From assembly GCA_910585765.1 (NCBI GenBank), contig CAJUES010000012.1, positions 1 through 64,000 on the forward strand: DNA of 64,000 bases, written 5' to 3'. Both the position numbers and the translations under genes were made by a program. Shown piece after piece: positions 9,631-18,954 of the stretch (position 1 is its first letter; each line of letters starts with the position of its first letter). The notes beneath the pieces were generated by a model. The model did not search any database. It was not told the DNA's origin and saw only the letters and a program-made list of their open reading frames with translations. Source of the DNA: an uncultured Lachnospiraceae bacterium (GTDB taxonomy: Bacteria; Bacillota; Clostridia; Lachnospirales; Lachnospiraceae).

Positions 9631-11349
9631 ATGGGAGGACCAAAAGCACCGAAGGATCCGGAGAAGAAACGGCCCGGTTTTTATATCATGAGAAACAAGC
9701 AGGTCGCGGGATCTGCACAGCCGGATGGAACGGGGGTTCAGTTCATATACTTGAATGACGGGCGCATGTTATCGAGTGCCCGGATCGTGGGCGGCATCAC
9801 GGACGAGGAGATGCTCGACCTGCTTGTGACGACGGAGGGGTTCCGTCGTCTGGTGCACAGCATCGGCGTCAGCGTGGAGATGGAAGGCGCGGACAAAAAG
9901 GCGGAGTTTGTGTTTCAGATGTACGGGAAATCCGATATGTACGGCTCTGGCACGACGCTTCGCATGGAGGTTCCGGCGGACGGTATGGAGTGTGTGCTGG
10001 ATCTGTCGGACTGTGACTGGTCGGACGATGACGACATTCCGGGACAGATCCGCTTTGTGTTCGATGAGCCGCAGAAGGACGGCGCGGCGGCGCAGGCGCA
10101 GGTGGCAGTGAAGTTTTATCTGAACGACGGGTTCACTGCGCCGGAGCCGGAGGAGGAGGGACAGGTTGATTTTGCGTGCAGCGCGTATCAGGAAATGCTG
10201 AGAAGATCCCTGGTGCAGACAGGGAACAACGCGCGCTTGAAGGCTGCCATCGAGCGGGCAAAGCGGGGGGAGGACACTACGATCGCCTTTATCGGCGGCT
10301 CGATCACACAGGGCGCGGGCGCGGTTCCCATCAACACGAAGTGCTATGCATGGCGGACTTTCGAGGGACTGTGCCGCCTTGCAGGAAAGGGCGTGGATGA
10401 GAACATCCACTATGTCAAGGCGGGCGTGGGCGGAACGCCTTCCGAGCTTGGCATGATCCGCTACGAGCGCGACGTGTGCGGGGACGGATCCGTGACGCCG
10501 GACATCGTGGTCGTGGAGTTCGCGGTGAACGACGAGGGGGATGAGACGAAGGGCGTCTGCTACGAATCGCTGGTCAGGAAGATCCTCGCGGCAAAGAACA
10601 AGCCCGCTGTCATACTGCTGTTTGCCGTGTTTGCCAATGACTGGAATCTGCAGGAGCGGCTCGGTGTCGTGGGTGAACGGTATCATCTGCCGATGGTCAG
10701 CACGCGGGACTGCGTGGTGGAGCAGTTTTACAGGAAGGCGGGCGAGGGCAAAGTCGTCACGAAGAACCAGTTCTTTTACGATTGTTTCCACCCGACAAAT
10801 ATCGGGCACCAGATCATGTCGGACGGGCTGGTCTATCTGATGCAGGAGGTGGACAGCAGTCCGATGGACGAGGACACGCTCGATCTGGCGGCAGTTCCGG
10901 CTGTGATCGGCGACGCCTTTGAGCAGGTCTGGCTGTACGATCGGAACAGCCAGGAGGATACTGTGAAAATCGTGTCGCCCGGGGATTTTGCGGATACGGA
11001 CGAGGAGCTGCAGGGTGTCGAGATGAACAGGGATCTGACACAGACCAAGGAGTTTCCCTATAATTGGAAGCACACAAAAGGCGCAGAACCTTTTGTCATG
11101 GAGATCTGCTGCACGGGTCTTTTGATGGTGAACAAAGATTCGGGTGCGCCGGACGCGGGCTGTGCACGGGTGTTTGTGGACGGTGAGGAAGTGCTTTTCG
11201 CGGATCCGAAGGTCAACGGCTGGACGCACTGCAATCCACTGATCTGCTTCCAGAACAGGGAGCGCAGGACATGGCGCGTCGAAGTCAGGATGCAGCCCGG
11301 AGACGAGGACAAAGAATTTACGATCCTTGGATTTGGCGTTGTGAGCTGA
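9631..11349 (+). CDS. SGNH/GDSL carbohydrate acetylesterase
   Basis: The 572-residue protein has an N-terminal beta-sandwich of about 190 residues followed by an SGNH hydrolase domain. Block I is IAFIGGSITQGAGA (nucleophile Ser), block II AGVGGTPSELGM, block III VEFAVNDEG and block V DCFHPTNIGHQ (Asp and His). It lacks a signal peptide, so it probably deacetylates imported xylo-oligosaccharides. Loci of this kind commonly pair such an esterase with GH10, GH43 and GH115 enzymes. The ATG at 9631 follows AAGGAG at 9616-9621. The CE family cannot be fixed by eye. A C-terminal region of about 130 residues follows the catalytic domain and is of unknown role. Confidence 0.85.
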   Translation: MGGPKAPKDPEKKRPGFYIMRNKQVAGSAQPDGTGVQFIYLNDGRMLSSARIVGGITDEEMLDLLVTTEGFRRLVHSIGVSVEMEGADKKAEFVFQMYGKSDMYGSGTTLRMEVPADGMECVLDLSDCDWSDDDDIPGQIRFVFDEPQKDGAAAQAQVAVKFYLNDGFTAPEPEEEGQVDFACSAYQEMLRRSLVQTGNNARLKAAIERAKRGEDTTIAFIGGSITQGAGAVPINTKCYAWRTFEGLCRLAGKGVDENIHYVKAGVGGTPSELGMIRYERDVCGDGSVTPDIVVVEFAVNDEGDETKGVCYESLVRKILAAKNKPAVILLFAVFANDWNLQERLGVVGERYHLPMVSTRDCVVEQFYRKAGEGKVVTKNQFFYDCFHPTNIGHQIMSDGLVYLMQEVDSSPMDEDTLDLAAVPAVIGDAFEQVWLYDRNSQEDTVKIVSPGDFADTDEELQGVEMNRDLTQTKEFPYNWKHTKGAEPFVMEICCTGLLMVNKDSGAPDAGCARVFVDGEEVLFADPKVNGWTHCNPLICFQNRERRTWRVEVRMQPGDEDKEFTILGFGVVS

Positions 11350-11421
11350 TTGATACCGTTCCGCATTTTAATGAGGCGGGAGAAAATATTGTCATGGGGT
11401 ATACAGAGGGGATTTGGGAAT

Positions 11422-13260
11422 ATGAAAAGAGGGAGAGATAAGGAGAAAAAAGAGGAGGAGAAAAATCCACTGCATGTGGAATACGGCGTGCTGCGCAATG
11501 TCAGATACATCTTGAAAAATATGGTGCGCGCGGACAGTCATATACTGCCGATTATTGTGATGGGGGTTGTCTGCGCGCCATTTATGCAGTATCTGTGGGG
11601 ATTTCTTTCCAAGCTGATCGTGGACAGGATCACAGGAGTGAATGCAGGGGAGAGTCTTGCGGCTGTGATCTGTGTATTCTGCGCGGTCCGGCTTGTGACG
11701 GCGCTGATGCAGACCTATTACAACGGCAACTGGTGGCGTTATATCGGTGTGCGCATGAAGATGATACAGGAGAAGAATCTCAAGATCATGCGCATCGACT
11801 TTGAAAATCTCGAGGACAGCGATGTGATGGACTGCTGCCAGAAAGCAGAGCGTGCCGTGTCAAACAACAATTCTGGTCCGGAGGGAATGATGCATGAGAT
11901 GGCAAACCTCCTGTGTAATCTGAGTGTGGCATTGGCAGGACTGTTCATACTGGGGGTTGTCAATCCGCTGCTTATCACGCTCGCGGTGGATTTCTGGCTG
12001 TTCAACCGCATCTCAAAGGCGGATAAGGAACAAGTGTGGGACGCGCTCTCCATGTGGTGGCGCAAGAACCGCTACATGGAGAACATCACGACGGATTTTG
12101 CTGCGGCAAAGGATATCCGCATGTTTGGGCTCACGGGGTGGCTGATGCACAAATACCGGGAGCTGATGGCGGAGCGTTATGAAAAAGAGCAGCTTCACCA
12201 GCGTATCTGGCAGCGGCAGCGGCTGATGACATGTATCACGATGCTCGTGAGTCAGGGATTGATCTACGCATGGCTGATCTATGCCGTGGTAACGGGCAGG
12301 ATGACGCTCGGCGGCTTTACATTGTATGTTTCCTCCTATAATACTTTTGCCGGTGCGGTCTGGATGGTTATGCGCGGGATCGCGGAGCTGCTCGCAAGGA
12401 GCAGGGAAGTGGACGATTTCCGCAGTTTTATGGATTTTGACGGCGGGGATGAGGACGTGGGCGGCATACCGGTTCCGGTGTCGGCGGACTATGAGTTTAC
12501 CTTCCGCGATGTGTCCTTTCGCTACCCCAAGGCAGAGCAGTATGCCTTAGCGCACCTGAACCTGACGCTGAAAGCGGGGGAGCGGCTCGCAGTGGTCGGG
12601 TTAAACGGCGCGGGAAAATCGACTTTTATCAAGCTGCTGCTGCGTTTGTATGAACCGACGGAGGGCGAGATCCTGTTAAACGGCGTCAATGTAAAAGAAT
12701 ACAACAAGCACAGCTATTACAAGCTGTTTGCCCCGGCGTTTCAGACGGTGGAGTTGTTTGCGTTTCCGCTGGCCGAGAATGTGTCCATGCAGCCGCCGGA
12801 GAAGACAGACTGTGCAAAGGCGGAGGCACGGCTGCGGGATGCGGGGCTTTCGGAGAAGCTTGCATCGCTGCACGACGGCGTACACACGCAGATGCTAAAG
12901 GTCATCTACGACGACGGCGTTGACCTGTCAGGAGGCGAGCGGCAGAAGCTGGCGCTCGCGCGTGCGCTGTACAAGGACGCGCCGATTGTGGTGCTCGACG
13001 AGCCGACGGCGGCGCTCGACGCGCTGGCGGAGAGCCGGCTGTACGAGGATTTTGACAAGCTGATCGGTACAAAATCAGCAGTCTATATCAGTCACCGCTT
13101 AAGCTCGACGCGCTTCTGTGACAGGGTGGCGATGTTTGTGGACGGGAAGCTTGCGGAGCTGGGAACGCACGAATCGCTGCTGGAACAAAACGGGAAGTAT
13201 GCGGAAATGTTCCATATCCAGGCGCAGTACTATGTGGAGGAGGTGCAGGAAAATGCGTGA
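11422..13260 (+). CDS. ABC exporter half-transporter, subunit A
   Basis: A 612-residue fused membrane-ATPase protein. The hydrophobic N-terminal half (about residues 35-330) is an exporter-type transmembrane domain. The ATPase half has Walker A GLNGAGKST near residue 391, signature LSGGERQKLALARA near 502, Walker B VVLDEPTAALD near 521 and a switch His in YISHR. The charged N-terminus (KRGRDKEKKEEEK) is cytoplasmic. It overlaps the next gene by 8 bp, and both encode the same architecture, so they probably form a heterodimer. The substrate is unknown. An exporter inside a cluster of cytoplasmic glycosidases is unexpected. The start is ATG 11422 after GAGGGG; an in-frame TTG at 11350 is possible. 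Confidence 0.85.
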   Translation: MKRGRDKEKKEEEKNPLHVEYGVLRNVRYILKNMVRADSHILPIIVMGVVCAPFMQYLWGFLSKLIVDRITGVNAGESLAAVICVFCAVRLVTALMQTYYNGNWWRYIGVRMKMIQEKNLKIMRIDFENLEDSDVMDCCQKAERAVSNNNSGPEGMMHEMANLLCNLSVALAGLFILGVVNPLLITLAVDFWLFNRISKADKEQVWDALSMWWRKNRYMENITTDFAAAKDIRMFGLTGWLMHKYRELMAERYEKEQLHQRIWQRQRLMTCITMLVSQGLIYAWLIYAVVTGRMTLGGFTLYVSSYNTFAGAVWMVMRGIAELLARSREVDDFRSFMDFDGGDEDVGGIPVPVSADYEFTFRDVSFRYPKAEQYALAHLNLTLKAGERLAVVGLNGAGKSTFIKLLLRLYEPTEGEILLNGVNVKEYNKHSYYKLFAPAFQTVELFAFPLAENVSMQPPEKTDCAKAEARLRDAGLSEKLASLHDGVHTQMLKVIYDDGVDLSGGERQKLALARALYKDAPIVVLDEPTAALDALAESRLYEDFDKLIGTKSAVYISHRLSSTRFCDRVAMFVDGKLAELGTHESLLEQNGKYAEMFHIQAQYYVEEVQENA

Positions 13261-15070
13261 GGTAAAAAGGACACTTGCTTTTATGCTGCGCGTTGCATGG
13301 CGCGAGAAGCCCGCGCTCTTTGTCAGCTATCTGATTCTGTTTGTGGGAGACGCCGTCGTCGCCATGAAAAATGTGCTGATTCCAAAGCTGCTGCTCGATG
13401 AACTGATGCTGGTGACGGAGGGGGCGCCGCTGTCCGCGCATTTGCGCCTGATCGTCTTATATGCCGCGCTGCATGTTGTCATCGATGTGCTGGTGCGGGC
13501 GTCAAACAGCGTGGCGGAGCGCACAAAGGGAGAGATCAGCCAGTGGTTTCAGCAGTACTGTGACATGATGATCGGCGAACACGCGATGAAGATGGATTTC
13601 GAGCACACGGAGGATCCCGATGCGCTCGACCAGCTCAACAAGGCGCGCGAGGGGATGTCGTGGTACAGCGGGGGTGTGGTTGGGATTCTCGACTGTGTTT
13701 ATCAGATTGTGTTGAATGTGGCAGTGCTGGGCGGTGTGACGACGCTTATTTTTACCAGATGCCCGTTGCTTCTGCCGATACAGGTGGCGGCCCTCGTGGT
13801 GATATCATGGCTCACGGCGCGCAACAATGAGATTGAAACCAGGAGCTTTATCGGACTGTCCAAGAGCAACCGCATATTTAGTTATGTGCTTTTCCAGCTG
13901 GCATCGTTTCAGTATGGAAAGGATATCCGCCTGTATGACAGCAGCCGCATGATGGGCGACCGGGCAAGGAGGCAGTCGGACGAGATGACGGACATCTGGA
14001 AGAAACGCGGGATTGAGCAGATACGTTACACCTGGGGAATCGATCTTGTAAACGTACTGCGGGACGGTGTCGGTTATTTTTATATCGGCATGCTTGCCGT
14101 CCGCAGGGTGATCTCTGTGGGTGATTTTACCATGTGTGTGATGTCGGCGACGCAGCTCTATAACAGTCTGCAGAATATTATATTCAATGTGATGGAAATT
14201 AAAAAGCGCTGCAATTATGCTTATCAGTTTGTACTGTTTCTGGATTATCCGGCGGCGATGCAGACGGGTGATCGCAGTCTGGTGGACACGGGCAGCGAGG
14301 GACATGTCATCGCGTTCCGCGACGTGAGCTTCCGCTATCCGCGTTCGGAGAAGTATGTGCTGCGCCACTTAAACCTCACAATCAGGCAGGGGGAGCACCT
14401 TTCGATCGTGGGCTTAAACGGCGCGGGAAAGACAACTTTCATCAAGCTGCTGTGCCGTCTGTACGAGGTGACGGAGGGCGAGATCTGCATTGACGGCGTC
14501 AACATCATGGAGTACGCGGAAGAGGAGTACCGAAAGCTCTTTGCGGTGGTGTTTCAGGATTTCAAGCTCTTTGCGTTCAGCCTGCGGGAGAACGTGGCGC
14601 CGGGACTTGAGACTGTCGACGAAAAGCGGCTCGAGCAGGTGCTCACACAGACCGGGCTGTACGAGGACGCGCAGAAACTTGCCGACGGGCTTGACACGAC
14701 GATCTACAAGAGTTTTGACGAGAAGGGCGTGGAGCTCTCAGGCGGCCAGCAGCAGAAGACAGCGATCAGCAGGGCACTGTACCGGGATGCGCCGATCGTC
14801 ATCCTGGACGAGCCGACGGCGGCGCTTGACCCGATCGCGGAGTACGAGATTTACAGACAGTTCCACACGCTGGTGGGCGGCAAGACGGCGATCTACATCT
14901 CGCACCGCCTGTCGAGCTGCCGTTTCTGCGACCACATCGCGGTCTTTGCCGAGGACACGGTCAAGGAGTACGGCACGCACGACGAGCTTGTGGTGCGCGA
15001 GGGCGGGATCTACGCGGAAATGTTCCACGCACAGGCGCAGTACTATGTAGATCAGGGCGCTATGAATTAG
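13253..15070 (+). CDS. ABC exporter half-transporter, subunit B
   Basis: A 605-residue partner of the preceding gene with the same plan. The transmembrane half covers about residues 10-310. Walker A is GLNGAGKTT near 385, the signature LSGGQQQKTAISRA near 495 and Walker B VILDEPTAALDP near 515, with the switch His in YISHR. Both nucleotide sites look intact, unlike heterodimeric exporters with one degenerate site. The ATG at 13253 overlaps the upstream gene by 8 bp, implying translational coupling and matched expression. A longer upstream reading of this frame lies inside subunit A and is not the start. GH43 follows after 23 bp, so the pair sits inside the enzyme operon. Confidence 0.87.
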   Translation: MREVKRTLAFMLRVAWREKPALFVSYLILFVGDAVVAMKNVLIPKLLLDELMLVTEGAPLSAHLRLIVLYAALHVVIDVLVRASNSVAERTKGEISQWFQQYCDMMIGEHAMKMDFEHTEDPDALDQLNKAREGMSWYSGGVVGILDCVYQIVLNVAVLGGVTTLIFTRCPLLLPIQVAALVVISWLTARNNEIETRSFIGLSKSNRIFSYVLFQLASFQYGKDIRLYDSSRMMGDRARRQSDEMTDIWKKRGIEQIRYTWGIDLVNVLRDGVGYFYIGMLAVRRVISVGDFTMCVMSATQLYNSLQNIIFNVMEIKKRCNYAYQFVLFLDYPAAMQTGDRSLVDTGSEGHVIAFRDVSFRYPRSEKYVLRHLNLTIRQGEHLSIVGLNGAGKTTFIKLLCRLYEVTEGEICIDGVNIMEYAEEEYRKLFAVVFQDFKLFAFSLRENVAPGLETVDEKRLEQVLTQTGLYEDAQKLADGLDTTIYKSFDEKGVELSGGQQQKTAISRALYRDAPIVILDEPTAALDPIAEYEIYRQFHTLVGGKTAIYISHRLSSCRFCDHIAVFAEDTVKEYGTHDELVVREGGIYAEMFHAQAQYYVDQGAMN

Positions 15071-15093
15071 ACAAATTGAAATAGGAGAAGCAT

Positions 15094-16707
15094 ATGAACA
15101 TGGAGAGTAAGATTCAAATACAGGACGCAGAGGTCAATCCGATCACAAGACTGGATTATCCCGATCCCGATGTGATACGTGTCGGGGATATTTATTATAT
15201 GGTGTCGACGACCATGCATTTCATGCCGGGCGGGGAGATTCTGCGCTCGTACGACCTGGTGAACTGGGAGCACGCGGCATTTGTGTACGACCGTCTGGAC
15301 AGCACGCCCGGGCAGCGGCTGGAGGGCGGACAAAACGTGTACGGCAAGGGCATGTGGGCGGCGTCCCTGCGCTATCACAAGGATAAGTTTTATGTCTGCT
15401 TTGTCGCGAACGATACGGGTAAGACCTATCTGTACACGTCAGGCGCGATCGCGGGACCGTGGGAAAAGCATCAGATCGAGGGCTTTTACCACGACTGTTC
15501 CCTCTTGTTTGACGGGGACGACGCGTACATCGCATACGGGGGCAAGGATATCTATATCACACAGCTCAATGCCGGACTGACGGCGCCCCTTGCGGGCGGG
15601 CTGCACCGTCTGGCGGTCAGCGATGCAGGGCACCCGGGACTTGGGTATGAGGGGACGCACTTTTACAAAATAAACGGAAAGTACTATCTGTTCTTTATCC
15701 ATTCCCTGCGGGACAGGTGGATGCGCACGGAGGCGTGCTTTGTGGCAGATACCATCGACGGCACGTTTTCCGGGGGAGACGTTCTGGTCGACGACAGGGG
15801 GTACTGCGGTCAGGGTGTGGCACAGGGAGGGATCGTGGACACGCCCGGCGGAGATTGGTATGCAGTGCTGTTCCAGGATCACGGCGCAGTCGGCAGGATT
15901 CCGGTGCTGGTACCTGTCACATGGGAGGCGGACTATCCGGTATTTGGCAGGGACAAGTGTATACCACAACAGTTTGAAGTCCCTTGTCCCAGGCAGGAAC
16001 ACACATACGTCCCGCTGGTGCAGAGCGATGATTTCAGGAAAGCGTCCGGTCTCCCGGAGGAGACAGAGCGGGAGCAGTACGGCTGCTACGGCTTGAAAAG
16101 CGTGTGGCAGTTCAACCACGAGCCGGATCTGAGCCTGATTGGGCGCGACACGGAGCGCGGCGTCCTCTGGGTCGAGACCGGAACAATATGCCGGAGCCTG
16201 CTGCAGGCGCCCAATATACTGACACAGCGCATGCGCTTCCCCCAGTGTGCGGCGGAGGTGACAGTGGATGCGGGTGCGCTGAAAGTGGGGGATCACGCAG
16301 GGATCTGCGCGCTGCAGGGATGCTACGGCATGGCTGCGGTGACGCGCAGGGAGGATGGATTCTATGTCGTTATGAAGGGCAGGCGGGCTGCGGATGATTC
16401 CATGCAGGCGCTGCAGGAGGATGATCTGGCGGGGACGGAGTGGGAGGCTGTGCGGATCGGACAGCACAGCATGGTGCGCCTGCGGATCGAGGCGGACTTT
16501 GCACAGATGAAGGACGAGGCGCGTTTCTTCTATTATAAAGGGGATGGCGACGGCGGCACATGGCAGCAGATCGGCGCGGTGCAGAAGCTGTATTTCAAAA
16601 TGGATCACTTTGCGGGCTGCCGGTTCGGACTGTTCGTCTATGCGACGGCGCAGACAGGCGGCAGGGCAGGCTTTTCCGGATTTGAGTACGACATGCAGAC
16701 GAAATAG
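15094..16707 (+). CDS. GH43 beta-xylosidase
   Basis: The 537-residue cytoplasmic enzyme has the classic GH43 beta-xylosidase layout. The propeller (about residues 15-310) carries the first catalytic Asp in LDYPDPDVIRVGD, the middle Asp in FYHDCSLLFDGDD and the acid Glu in GYEGTHFYKINGKYYLF. The C-terminal half is a beta-sandwich of the GH43 C2 type (ending AGCRFGLFVYAT). It would release xylose from the non-reducing end of xylo-oligosaccharides. AGGAG lies upstream of the ATG. It is the last gene of the first operon, 23 bp after the ABC pair and followed by a strong terminator. Confidence 0.9.
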   Translation: MNMESKIQIQDAEVNPITRLDYPDPDVIRVGDIYYMVSTTMHFMPGGEILRSYDLVNWEHAAFVYDRLDSTPGQRLEGGQNVYGKGMWAASLRYHKDKFYVCFVANDTGKTYLYTSGAIAGPWEKHQIEGFYHDCSLLFDGDDAYIAYGGKDIYITQLNAGLTAPLAGGLHRLAVSDAGHPGLGYEGTHFYKINGKYYLFFIHSLRDRWMRTEACFVADTIDGTFSGGDVLVDDRGYCGQGVAQGGIVDTPGGDWYAVLFQDHGAVGRIPVLVPVTWEADYPVFGRDKCIPQQFEVPCPRQEHTYVPLVQSDDFRKASGLPEETEREQYGCYGLKSVWQFNHEPDLSLIGRDTERGVLWVETGTICRSLLQAPNILTQRMRFPQCAAEVTVDAGALKVGDHAGICALQGCYGMAAVTRREDGFYVVMKGRRAADDSMQALQEDDLAGTEWEAVRIGQHSMVRLRIEADFAQMKDEARFFYYKGDGDGGTWQQIGAVQKLYFKMDHFAGCRFGLFVYATAQTGGRAGFSGFEYDMQTK

Positions 16708-16750
16708 TGAATATCAAGAGATCGTTCGTGCCTGCGGGGGATGAAAGGTA

Positions 16751-16788
16751 ACACAAAAACCACTGGTCTTAGCCAGTGGTTTTTGTGT
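16751..16788. terminator. Bidirectional rho-independent terminator
   Basis: A perfect 16-bp inverted repeat (ACACAAAAACCACTGG at 16751-16766 with its complement at 16773-16788) encloses a 6-base loop. A-rich and T-rich arm ends give a U-tract in both directions. It ends the plus-strand enzyme operon and the minus-strand regulator gene, whose stop codon begins at the edge of the right arm. Confidence 0.92.
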
Positions 16789-17126
16789 TATATTGTATTA
16801 TGTAGTTTTTCTTCCGGCATCTGACCGGTGATATTGTCAAAATCCTCCCGCGTGTCGAGATCCACCAGGATCTGGTCCAGAAACACAGAGCATTTTTTGA
16901 TGTTTCCGTGTCCGGAGGACAGGGTGGAGATGGAGACGATACCGCTGTCCTCGAGCTTTTTGATATGGTTTGTCAGGGCACCGTTCGTGATGTTGAGTCT
17001 GCTGGCGAGCTCATTCATGCTCATACCATGGTTTTCCAGCAATATTTTGATGATCTCTACCCTGATCTCCGATCCCAGCGCCTTAAAAATGGGAAGTCCC
17101 TCGTCTAAGCTTTTGATATGCAGCAT
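16788..17126 (-). CDS. ArsR-like winged-helix regulator, short form
   Basis: A 112-residue DNA-binding protein. Residues 12-75 form a winged helix with the recognition region MNELASRLNITNGALTNHI, then a wing around ISTLSSGHGNIKK. From memory, related clostridial regulators continue with a C-terminal domain of some 180 residues after this point. Here the protein ends soon after VDLDTREDFDN, so it looks like a DNA-binding domain without its sensor. No frame completing it is visible downstream; the terminator follows at once. It is transcribed toward the enzyme operon and lies just behind the AraC gene. Control of the xylan genes is a guess from position. Confidence 0.65.
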   Translation of the reverse strand: MLHIKSLDEGLPIFKALGSEIRVEIIKILLENHGMSMNELASRLNITNGALTNHIKKLEDSGIVSISTLSSGHGNIKKCSVFLDQILVDLDTREDFDNITGQMPEEKLHNTI

Positions 17127-17237
17127 TCCGTGACCCAGCCTTTTCTTATTTTAACCTCATTATATCTTATGAAGCGAAATTGCGTCAACACATTTTTGCG
17201 GGAACGATGCCATCTTGTCAAACATACGAACGGTTGC

Positions 17238-18260
17238 TCAACCTTTTTTGAGCGAGTGGATGGACAGTTTGCTGCGGTATTCGCTCGGGGAACATTTCTT
17301 GTATACGCGAAACAGGCGGTTAAAGGTGGAAATGCTCGAGAAACCTACCTGCATCGCGATCTCTGTGATCGGAAGATCCGAGCGCGGCAGCAGTTCCTCC
17401 GTCGCCTTGATGCGCCTGTAGTTGAGGTAGTCGCAGAAGGTGTAGCCCGTGTAATCCTTGAACAGCCTGGAAAAGTGGAATTTGCTGAATCCCATCAGCG
17501 ATGCCGTGTCCTCGAGTGTGAGCGTGTCCATGTAATGTTCGTCGATGTATGCCAGCAGATCGTTGAACTGCTTGATGTATTCCCGCTGTTTCCCGGACTG
17601 GGCGTCGGCGGTGGCAAGCCTGTTTGAGTAGTCTGTGCCGAGCTTGACAAACATGGTCATCATCAGTGCGTACACAGTGAGTTCACTGTACAGATTCTTG
17701 CGGAAATACTCGATCTGCATCTGCATCAGCAGGTCAAAGATATCTCTGTACAGCTCAGGAGAACTGCTCCTGGTCAGCAGAAACGGCGCGGAAAGCAGCG
17801 GCTGGATGCCGGCAAAGTCTTTCAGGTGCGCTATGACACTCAGATCGAGCAGATACACAAAACGGACGCCATCTGAGTAGGGGGGAGGGTATACAGAGTG
17901 TAATTCACCTGGCGGTATGAAATAGATCTCACCCGCGTGGATGCAGTGTGTGGTATCGTTCGTGATGACATAGTAGCAGTCTGTGACCGGCAGTATGATC
18001 TCGAGCGAATTGTGCCAGTGGAGCGGGAAGTTTTCCAGCTGTTCATTGTACCAGATGCGGACGGTGGAGCCGTTGTGGTAGTTGACGATCTCGTGGTTTT
18101 GGTTGATCATCGTGGCACCGATATAATCGCTGTTTGCGCTGTAGAAGTCAAAATCGCTTCCGTTGATCTGCTCTAAGTTGATGGACTCGGAGTGCTCTGC
18201 GGGAGCCTGGGCGGTTTTGTGGTTTTTGGGCTGTTTGTCTTTTCTCTCTTCGTTTGTCAT
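17238..18260 (-). CDS. AraC-family transcriptional regulator
   Basis: The 340-residue protein has an N-terminal cupin sensor (FPLHWHNSLEIILPV, IHAGEIYFIPPGELHSV) after a polar tail of about 40 residues. The C-terminal 100 residues hold two helix-turn-helix units (LEDTASLMGFSKFHFSRLF and ITEIAMQVGFSSISTFNRLF). AAAGGA precedes the ATG on the minus strand. It is divergent from the large binding-protein gene across a 694-bp gap. It is therefore a likely activator of that transport operon, and perhaps of the upstream enzyme operon, in response to an oligosaccharide. The effector is unknown. Confidence 0.88.
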   Translation of the reverse strand: MTNEERKDKQPKNHKTAQAPAEHSESINLEQINGSDFDFYSANSDYIGATMINQNHEIVNYHNGSTVRIWYNEQLENFPLHWHNSLEIILPVTDCYYVITNDTTHCIHAGEIYFIPPGELHSVYPPPYSDGVRFVYLLDLSVIAHLKDFAGIQPLLSAPFLLTRSSSPELYRDIFDLLMQMQIEYFRKNLYSELTVYALMMTMFVKLGTDYSNRLATADAQSGKQREYIKQFNDLLAYIDEHYMDTLTLEDTASLMGFSKFHFSRLFKDYTGYTFCDYLNYRRIKATEELLPRSDLPITEIAMQVGFSSISTFNRLFRVYKKCSPSEYRSKLSIHSLKKG

Positions 18261-18954
18261 TTATCCATCAATCCTTTTTTGTTTTCTTAATTTTTTCATA
18301 ATTTGTGGTGGCAAAAACGTGCATTTCAAGCATATTTTTTAGATATGCCTTGATCCATCAAGTATCATAAACCTTTCTATATTGATTATATACGATATGT
18401 CATAAAATGAAAAGTATTTTTGTCAGGTTGCTGCATGATGAAAAGAAATATGAGCATGACATGGAAAGTGCGGCGCAATATATGGGAAGTGACAAGGGGC
18501 TTTATCCGGTATAATATGTGTTAAATATATTATATAGAAGAAACTGGATCGCCCCCAGTCGGACAGGCTGGAGATAACGGCAAGAAACAAACCATACCGC
18601 CGTCATAATCTGTCGAGTTTTGACACGCAGATTGAGGCGGCTTTGTAAATTTGTTGAGAAAATTGAGAATATGGCTGTACAAATATACAGTATGCACAAA
18701 AAAAGCAATAGATGAACAACAAATAGCAATAAATGAGGAGTACGGGACAGTTATTTAGGTGTAACATATAATTGTGCTATAAAATGTGCGGAAAAGCTGA
18801 GGTTTTTGGTCATTATGCTATCATGGAAGGGAGAACGGAAGTTTAACCCTGCTGGAGGCAGCCTGCCTCGCGACGCAAGTTTTATGCGGGAAATGCTTTG
18901 AAGGAAGCATTTTGTGGAAATATTACCAATAATACCAGTTTTGTGGAGGAAAGT
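18261..18954. promoter_or_regulatory. Divergent control region, AraC gene to transport operon
   Basis: This 694-bp AT-rich gap has no convincing gene. Near the AraC end lie two palindromes: an imperfect one at 18327-18352 (CAAGCATAT with ATATGCCTTG) and CTTGAT-CC-ATCAAG at 18349-18362, both plausible operators. A GTGACA / TATAAT pair (18489-18494, 18510-18515) has a short 15-base spacer and would leave a leader of about 440 bases. A second candidate is TTAGGT 18754-18759 with TATAAA 18777-18782, spacer 17. A hairpin, AAATGCTT with AAGCATTT near 18890-18912, lies before the ribosome site and may modulate translation. Confidence 0.45.

Noticed and set aside
13118..13252. Earlier start for ABC exporter subunit B
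   Set aside because: The extra 45 residues lie wholly inside subunit A and read as out-of-frame basic sequence; ATG 13253 gives the usual 8-bp overlap.
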